NCBI GenBank assembly: GCA_041639705.1
Contig: JBEQBT010000117.1
Span: 1-9,819 of the forward strand
Origin: JARDZI01 sp041639705
GTDB taxonomy: Bacteria; Bacillota; Clostridia; Clostridiales; Caloramatoraceae
Direction: 5' to 3'
Length of the DNA stretch: 9,819 nucleotides
Positions within the stretch are counted from its first letter, which is position 1; the number at the start of each line of letters is the position of its first letter. This document shows, piece after piece, positions 6,919 through 9,819 of this stretch. The notes beneath the pieces were generated by a model, which saw only the letters and a list, made by a program, of their open reading frames with translations, was not told where the DNA came from and ran no database searches. Position numbers and translations under genes: made by a program.

Positions 6919-8139
6919 TTACTTCATATTCTTAATTTCTTCTTCAGCTTTCAATTGGTATTTTTCTAGAACCTTTGCTGCATCCTCTTTTAATATTACT
7001 ATTTCCTGAAGTGTTCCATCAAGAGGACCCCACATAACACTCATTTCAGGTACATTTGGCATTGAAACCCCAAATTCTGACTGATCCATGAAACCCTTTG
7101 TATCAGTGTTGCTGATTATTGTACTGTCCTCTCTTGCAGTCTTGTTGGCAGGTAGATAACCACCTGCATTTGCTAATGCCTTTGAAACCTTCTCACTTGC
7201 AAAATAATTCATAGCCTTTATTGCTGCATCCCTATCCTTAACCTTTGTTGTCATAAGCATTCCCTGAACTCCCATGAAAGGAGTTGATTTACCTGTGCTT
7301 GACACTACAGGTATCTTTGCAAGACCATAGTTTATATTATTCTTTTTAATATCACCAATTGCCCATGGTCCGTTAACCATCATTGCTGCCTTGCCTTCAT
7401 TGAAAAGCTGCATAACAATCTGATGATCAAGATCCTTTGGATAGTATTTTGCCAACTCCTGAAGTATCTTAGCTGCCTCAAGGTTTTGAGGAGTATTTAA
7501 GGTTGGTTTTCCCTCATTATCAAGATAGCCTCCACCTGCGCCATAAAAGAATGCTGAGTTAAAGTATGCATCCTTTGGTGGTATTAAAAAGCCATACTTA
7601 CCATCCTTTGTAAGCTCCTTAGCCTTGCTTATGAGTTCATTAGTATCTGCAGGTGCTTTGCTAATTAAATCCTTGTTATATATTAAGGTTACAGTCTCAA
7701 CAGCAGCAGGTACTCCATAAAGCTTTCCATTATATCTGAAACCCTCTACTGCATTTGATATTACGCTATCAAGTGCTGCTTTATCTACAATATCATCTAT
7801 TGGCTGAATTGCCTCCATTACTGAAAGTTTTCCTGTCCAGTCATTGGACCTCATAACCAAATCTGGAAGCACTCCAGTCTGTGCTGCATTCTCAAGCTTT
7901 TTATCAAAGTCTTCGAGTTTCACAAATTCAAGCTTTATGCCTGTTTCATTTGTGAATTCACTATATGCTTCTTCTAAAGCTGTTTGAACGCTAGGCATAT
8001 ACTGATGCCATACTGTCAGAGTAATATCTTTTTTGGGTTCTGGTTGATTGTTTACTGCTGGTGCCTCTGTCTTCTTAGAGCAGGCCGCCAAGCTGAACAA
8101 GATTGATAATGAAATGAATAGTGCTAGTAATTTTTTCAC
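6919..8139 (-). CDS. Maltodextrin-type ABC transporter solute-binding lipoprotein (MalE-like)
   Basis: This 406-residue extracellular sugar-binding lipoprotein has a charged start (MKK), a hydrophobic core and lipobox LAAC with Cys20 as the lipid-attachment site. A disordered linker rich in K, E, P and N (about 21-37) follows, then a family 1 solute-binding fold with LTVWHQY (41-47), the NEGKAAMMVNGPWAIGD region (about 247-263) and NVPEMSVMWGPLDG near the C-terminus, all typical of Gram-positive maltodextrin- or cyclodextrin-binding proteins. The start codon is GTG, supported by AGGAGGG at 8148-8154, eight bases upstream. It is first of the structural genes, 48 bp after the repressor, with a predicted operator at 8155-8170 next to its ribosome binding site. 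Tethered outside the membrane, it would hand the sugar to the two permeases. Which oligosaccharide it prefers is not decidable from sequence. Confidence 0.93.
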   Translation of the reverse strand: MKKLLALFISLSILFSLAACSKKTEAPAVNNQPEPKKDITLTVWHQYMPSVQTALEEAYSEFTNETGIKLEFVKLEDFDKKLENAAQTGVLPDLVMRSNDWTGKLSVMEAIQPIDDIVDKAALDSVISNAVEGFRYNGKLYGVPAAVETVTLIYNKDLISKAPADTNELISKAKELTKDGKYGFLIPPKDAYFNSAFFYGAGGGYLDNEGKPTLNTPQNLEAAKILQELAKYYPKDLDHQIVMQLFNEGKAAMMVNGPWAIGDIKKNNINYGLAKIPVVSSTGKSTPFMGVQGMLMTTKVKDRDAAIKAMNYFASEKVSKALANAGGYLPANKTAREDSTIISNTDTKGFMDQSEFGVSMPNVPEMSVMWGPLDGTLQEIVILKEDAAKVLEKYQLKAEEEIKNMK

Positions 8140-8154
8140 TTTCCTATCCCTCCT

Positions 8155-8170
8155 ACTTAATCGTTTAAGT
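8155..8170. promoter_or_regulatory. LacI-family operator before the binding-protein gene
   Basis: ACTTAA-TCGT-TTAAGT has perfect 6-bp arms around a central CG, containing the AANCGNTT core typical of LacI-family sites. The same arms recur at the repressor's own promoter (9125-9140). It lies between the TATAAA at 8170-8175 and the ribosome binding site, where a bound repressor would block initiation. Confidence 0.75.
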
Positions 8171-8175
8171 TTATA
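8170..8175 (-). promoter_or_regulatory. Candidate -10 of the binding-protein operon promoter
   Basis: TATAAA (5 of 6) directly abuts the operator. No good -35 is found 16-18 bases upstream (AAGCAC at 17), where an inverted repeat overlaps the repressor stop codon instead. The promoter may therefore need an activator, or the genes may be read mainly from the repressor promoter. Confidence 0.35.
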
Positions 8176-8203
8176 TATTAAAGCAATCTACTGTGCTTTA
8201 ATA
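8176..8203. repeat. Inverted repeat across the repressor stop codon
   Basis: Perfect 10-base arms TATTAAAGCA and TGCTTTAATA are separated by eight bases. The repeat covers the TAG stop of the repressor gene (8188-8190) and ends at the candidate -10 of the next promoter. It could be a weak attenuating hairpin in the repressor mRNA or a protein-binding site in the -35 region. No U-run follows. Confidence 0.45.
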
Positions 8204-9099
8204 ACTGTATACTTGTCATCATGGTATATGCCGCTCATGTAGTCTAGAATTAACTCAATGGAAATTACTGCTTTTTCATCATTATTGAATATCACCTTGT
8301 TTAGTTCCTGGGGCAGTAAATATGTACTCCCACATATTGATATAACTGCAATGTATTCTGCCTTTATATGTTTCAAGGCTATTATACCAATAAATTCATT
8401 CATTATAATCCCCTTTTGCCCCCTATGCTTATTTAGGAATTCAACAAGCCCCACTTCACTTTCCATTATATATATATCCTCATCAGAGAACCCAGCTTCT
8501 TTTTTTATTCTTTCACATACCTCAGTATTGTTTAAATTATCCATGACCATAAATGAACCCTGACCGCCTAATAGTTCTTTAGCTCTATTAATTGCTCCCT
8601 CAAAATCCAGAATTACTTTATGGAAAAGAAGGTCATCTATGTAGCTGTCAACTACTATTATTGGAACATTTATCTTAGGAGAAATTTTGTAAAATATCTC
8701 CTTATTAACATCAAGAATAAATACTCCTTCAAGCTCTCTTTCAGTAATAATATCCAGCTTCGGATCAGATATGTCTATACTGCTGATTAATACATGATAG
8801 CCGCTCTCAGACAGCATCTTTTCAAGCTTATTTATAAAATTAAAATAATAAAATTCTTTCCATGGCATTTCATTTTCATAACTTTTAATAATTAATATAC
8901 CAACAAGTCCTGACTTCCGTTTTGCCAGAGTCCTTGCAGTCAAATTAGGCACATAACTTAACTCCCTTGCTAGGTTGATTATTTTAGCTCTTGTCTCCTC
9001 TGCAATTTTTTGGTTTTCAACATTATTAAGCACATATGAAACCGTTGCAACAGATACATCTGCCCGTTTTGCAATATCCTTTAGTGTAACCTTTCTCAT
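8188..9099 (-). CDS. LacI-family transcriptional repressor of the alpha-glucan operon
   Basis: This 303-residue regulator has the LacI helix-turn-helix at residues 4-26 (VTLKDIAKRADVSVATVSYV then LNN) and the hinge region YVPNLTARTLAKRKSGLVGILI (about 49-70), followed by a periplasmic-binding-protein-like effector domain. At about 300 residues it is shorter than the usual 330-340, and the effector domain is divergent: the usual GHRRI-type strand is replaced by GGQGSFMVMD. It may therefore sense an unusual ligand. A GTG at 9111 would add four residues but lies inside the ribosome binding site; AGGTGG at 9108-9113 gives eight-base spacing to the ATG at 9099, which is preferred. Palindromes at its own promoter and before the binding-protein gene suggest it represses itself and the transport operon, probably relieved by a maltodextrin. 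The family assignment is firm, the ligand inferred. Confidence 0.92.
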   Translation of the reverse strand: MRKVTLKDIAKRADVSVATVSYVLNNVENQKIAEETRAKIINLARELSYVPNLTARTLAKRKSGLVGILIIKSYENEMPWKEFYYFNFINKLEKMLSESGYHVLISSIDISDPKLDIITERELEGVFILDVNKEIFYKISPKINVPIIVVDSYIDDLLFHKVILDFEGAINRAKELLGGQGSFMVMDNLNNTEVCERIKKEAGFSDEDIYIMESEVGLVEFLNKHRGQKGIIMNEFIGIIALKHIKAEYIAVISICGSTYLLPQELNKVIFNNDEKAVISIELILDYMSGIYHDDKYTVIKAQ

Positions 9100-9117
9100 A
9101 ATTGCCCCCACCTACAG

Positions 9118-9147
9118 AAGATTAACTTAAGCGATTAAGTTAATCTT
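9118..9147. promoter_or_regulatory. 30-bp LacI-family operator at the repressor's own promoter
   Basis: Perfect 13-base arms, AAGATTAACTTAA and TTAAGTTAATCTT, flank the centre GCGA. The inner 16 bases, ACTTAA-GCGA-TTAAGT, match the site at 8155-8170. The palindrome begins immediately downstream of the -10 hexamer and covers the expected transcription start, so bound repressor would shut off its own gene. Its longer symmetry may mean tighter binding than at the second site. Confidence 0.8.
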
Positions 9148-9176
9148 ATCATAATATAAATTCCAGAGAATGTCTA
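9148..9176 (-). promoter_or_regulatory. Sigma-A promoter of the repressor and probably the whole operon
   Basis: On the minus strand TAGACA (9171-9176, 5 of 6) and TATGAT (9148-9153, 5 of 6) are separated by exactly 17 bases. It is the best promoter match seen here and lies about 50 bases before the repressor start, with the 30-bp operator directly downstream. Confidence 0.7.
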
Positions 9177-9221
9177 TAGATTTTTTAATTTTTTTAAAAG
9201 TAATTATAAGAAATGCTCACG

Positions 9222-9256
9222 CGAGCTGGCCAAGAGCAAAAAGCTTGGCCAGCTTG
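9222..9256. repeat. GC-rich imperfect palindrome, possible REP-like hairpin
   Basis: AGCTGGCCAAG (9224-9234) and CTTGGCCAGCT (9244-9254) form a perfect 11-bp stem around a nine-base loop; one G-T and one C-G pair extend it to 9222-9256. A small hairpin GCTC/GAGC (9215-9226) overlaps its left foot and could compete with it. The local base composition is far richer in G and C than its surroundings, suggesting an acquired element. It lies about 260 bp beyond the transposase gene end, and transposases of that type act on hairpin sequences. No U-run follows on either strand, so a terminator is unlikely. Confidence 0.55.
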
Positions 9257-9428
9257 GTGGCAAGCTTGGGACATATACTAAGTGTACTAATTGTAGACTT
9301 ACCTTGGAAAATTGATGTATCCTAAAATATATAACGCCACATAGCACTCCTAAATTCTCCACTTATCTACTATTTTTCTACTTCTCATTTCTTAATTCAA
9401 TTGCTTGTCCATTTTATATCCAATATTA

Positions 9429-9452
9429 TTAAAGTTCTTTCTGTAACTTTAA
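9429..9452. repeat. Inverted repeat downstream of the transposase gene
   Basis: Perfect 8-base arms TTAAAGTT and AACTTTAA flank an eight-base loop. It is AT-rich and sits three bases from the terminator-like hairpin at 9455-9475, so it may be part of the same 3' end structure or a chance repeat. Confidence 0.35.
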
Positions 9453-9454
9453 AA

Positions 9455-9475
9455 TTAGGTAAGAAACCTTACTAA
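9455..9475 (-). terminator. Weak terminator-like hairpin after the transposase gene
   Basis: On the minus strand TTAG-TAAG pairs with CTTA-C-CTAA (8 bp with one bulged C) around a four-base loop, followed by TTTT and then AAAG. It begins about 40 bases after the stop codon at 9515. The stem is AT-rich and the U-run short, so efficiency would be modest. Confidence 0.35.
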
Positions 9476-9514
9476 AATCTTTGAACTAAACTACTTATAA
9501 CTACCGTTATATTC

Positions 9515-9819
9515 TTAAGCCGCATAACAATTCATAAATTCCTCTACTATACCCGCATACCTTTCCTCATCAATAAGTCGTATCCCAAGACTGCTAAGCA
9601 TGGAAACCCTCCCTTGTGTTATATTACCTAGCACCATGCATATACTGCTGCATTTATAATTACACAAGCTTCTCATCATAAATACAAGCAGTGCCTTTGC
9701 TTCTACTACACCTTTACAGTGCTTACTGTGAAGTTTTATTTTAGATACTCCCATCTTTTCAATGATAAATTTAATTATTTCATCTGCCTTTATGTTTCTT
9801 ATGAGTATCCATCTCTGAC
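9515..9819 (-). CDS. C-terminal part of a REP-associated (IS200-like) tyrosine transposase, 5' end outside window
   Basis: The reading frame has no stop up to the right edge of the window: 21 codons are open upstream of the ATG at 9754, so that ATG is probably internal and only the last roughly 100 residues are visible. The segment looks like a DnaA-domain-IV-like or helix-turn-helix tail: DEIIKFIIEKMGVSKI, a K/R-rich patch, EAKALLVFMMRSLCNYKCSSI, then NITQGRVSMLSSLGI and an amphipathic end. This arrangement is recalled for the C-terminus of clostridial RAYT-type transposases, whose catalytic Y1 domain (HUH motif) would lie upstream and cannot be seen. Without that domain the assignment is tentative. 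Inverted repeats and a GC-rich hairpin downstream agree with a mobile-element context. The part seen is intact; whether the gene is complete is unknown. Confidence 0.55.
   Translation of the reverse strand, partial: QRWILIRNIKADEIIKFIIEKMGVSKIKLHSKHCKGVVEAKALLVFMMRSLCNYKCSSICMVLGNITQGRVSMLSSLGIRLIDEERYAGIVEEFMNCYAA

Larger units (their letters stand above)
9177..9514. other. Non-coding stretch between transposase end and repressor promoter
   Basis: No credible gene was found in these roughly 340 bases. The stretch holds a GC-rich hairpin (9222-9256) with three copies of AGCTTGG at 9242, 9251 and 9263, an inverted repeat at 9429-9452 and a terminator-like hairpin at 9455-9475. Minus-strand frames are very short; one GTG with AGGAG six bases upstream, near 9338, opens only 13 codons. 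A plus-strand frame from 9160 to 9315 has no start codon. Confidence 0.5.

Noticed and set aside
8155..8170. CcpA catabolite-repression (cre) site
   Set aside because: The centre resembles one, but the outer TG and CA bases required by the cre consensus are absent; it fits the local LacI regulator better.
8048..8563. Plus-strand frames of 64 and 101 codons
   Set aside because: They are antisense to the lipoprotein and repressor genes; one would read across the operator region without a ribosome binding site.
9118..9147. Terminator for the upstream gene
   Set aside because: The palindrome has no U-run and sits immediately after a strong -10 hexamer, and its core recurs at 8155-8170, so an operator is the better reading.
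9160..9315. Plus-strand frame reading KKLGQLGGKLG then TKCTNC, resembling a zinc-knuckle fragment
   Set aside because: It has no start codon, and its repetitive look follows from the palindrome and AGCTTGG repeats; a decayed gene remnant cannot be excluded but is not supported.
1..9819. CRISPR array, tRNA or rRNA
   Set aside because: No regularly spaced repeats, and no cloverleaf or rRNA-like conserved stretch was seen by eye on either strand.

Overview
The window looks like chromosomal DNA of a low-G+C, Clostridium-type Firmicute. The DNA is AT-rich, ribosome binding sites are strong AGGAGG-type, the solute-binding lipoprotein has a Gram-positive layout, and the proteins read like clostridial family members. 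This is inferred from sequence character; no species was identified. Every gene supported here is on the minus strand, so transcription runs from high to low coordinates.

Right edge (9100-9819): the 3' end of a gene that enters from beyond the window, read as the C-terminal part of a REP-associated (IS200-like) tyrosine transposase. It is followed by about 400 bp of non-coding DNA with several inverted repeats, including a GC-rich hairpin (9222-9256) and a good promoter for the next gene.

Centre (3308-9099): a complete alpha-glucan uptake and breakdown operon. In order of transcription it holds a LacI-family repressor, a solute-binding lipoprotein, two ABC permeases (MalF-like, MalG-like) and a cytoplasmic GH13 neopullulanase/cyclomaltodextrinase-type alpha-glycosidase, ending at a clear terminator. 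Two matching palindromes of the form ACTTAA-NCGN-TTAAGT, one at the repressor's own promoter and one just before the binding-protein gene, are the likely operators. A perfect 11-bp hairpin separates the binding-protein gene from the permease genes. No ATPase is encoded here, so the transporter presumably borrows a shared MsmX/MalK-type ATPase from elsewhere.

Left part (52-3112): a tight three-gene unit with its own promoter, encoding an HSL-type alpha/beta hydrolase, a condensation-domain-like acyltransferase (HxxxDG) and a membrane protein with an N-terminal zinc ribbon (DUF6320-like). The genes overlap or nearly touch, which suggests one little-described pathway, possibly making and removing an ester or acyl group. 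A 21-bp AT-only palindrome lies between promoter and first gene. The unit ends at the left edge in short repeats containing a GTGTCAGGC-type motif, possibly a REP-like element.

The most interesting points are the hydrolase/acyltransferase/zinc-ribbon module, the matched LacI operator pair, the hairpin between binding-protein and permease genes, and the transposase end with its flanking inverted repeats.
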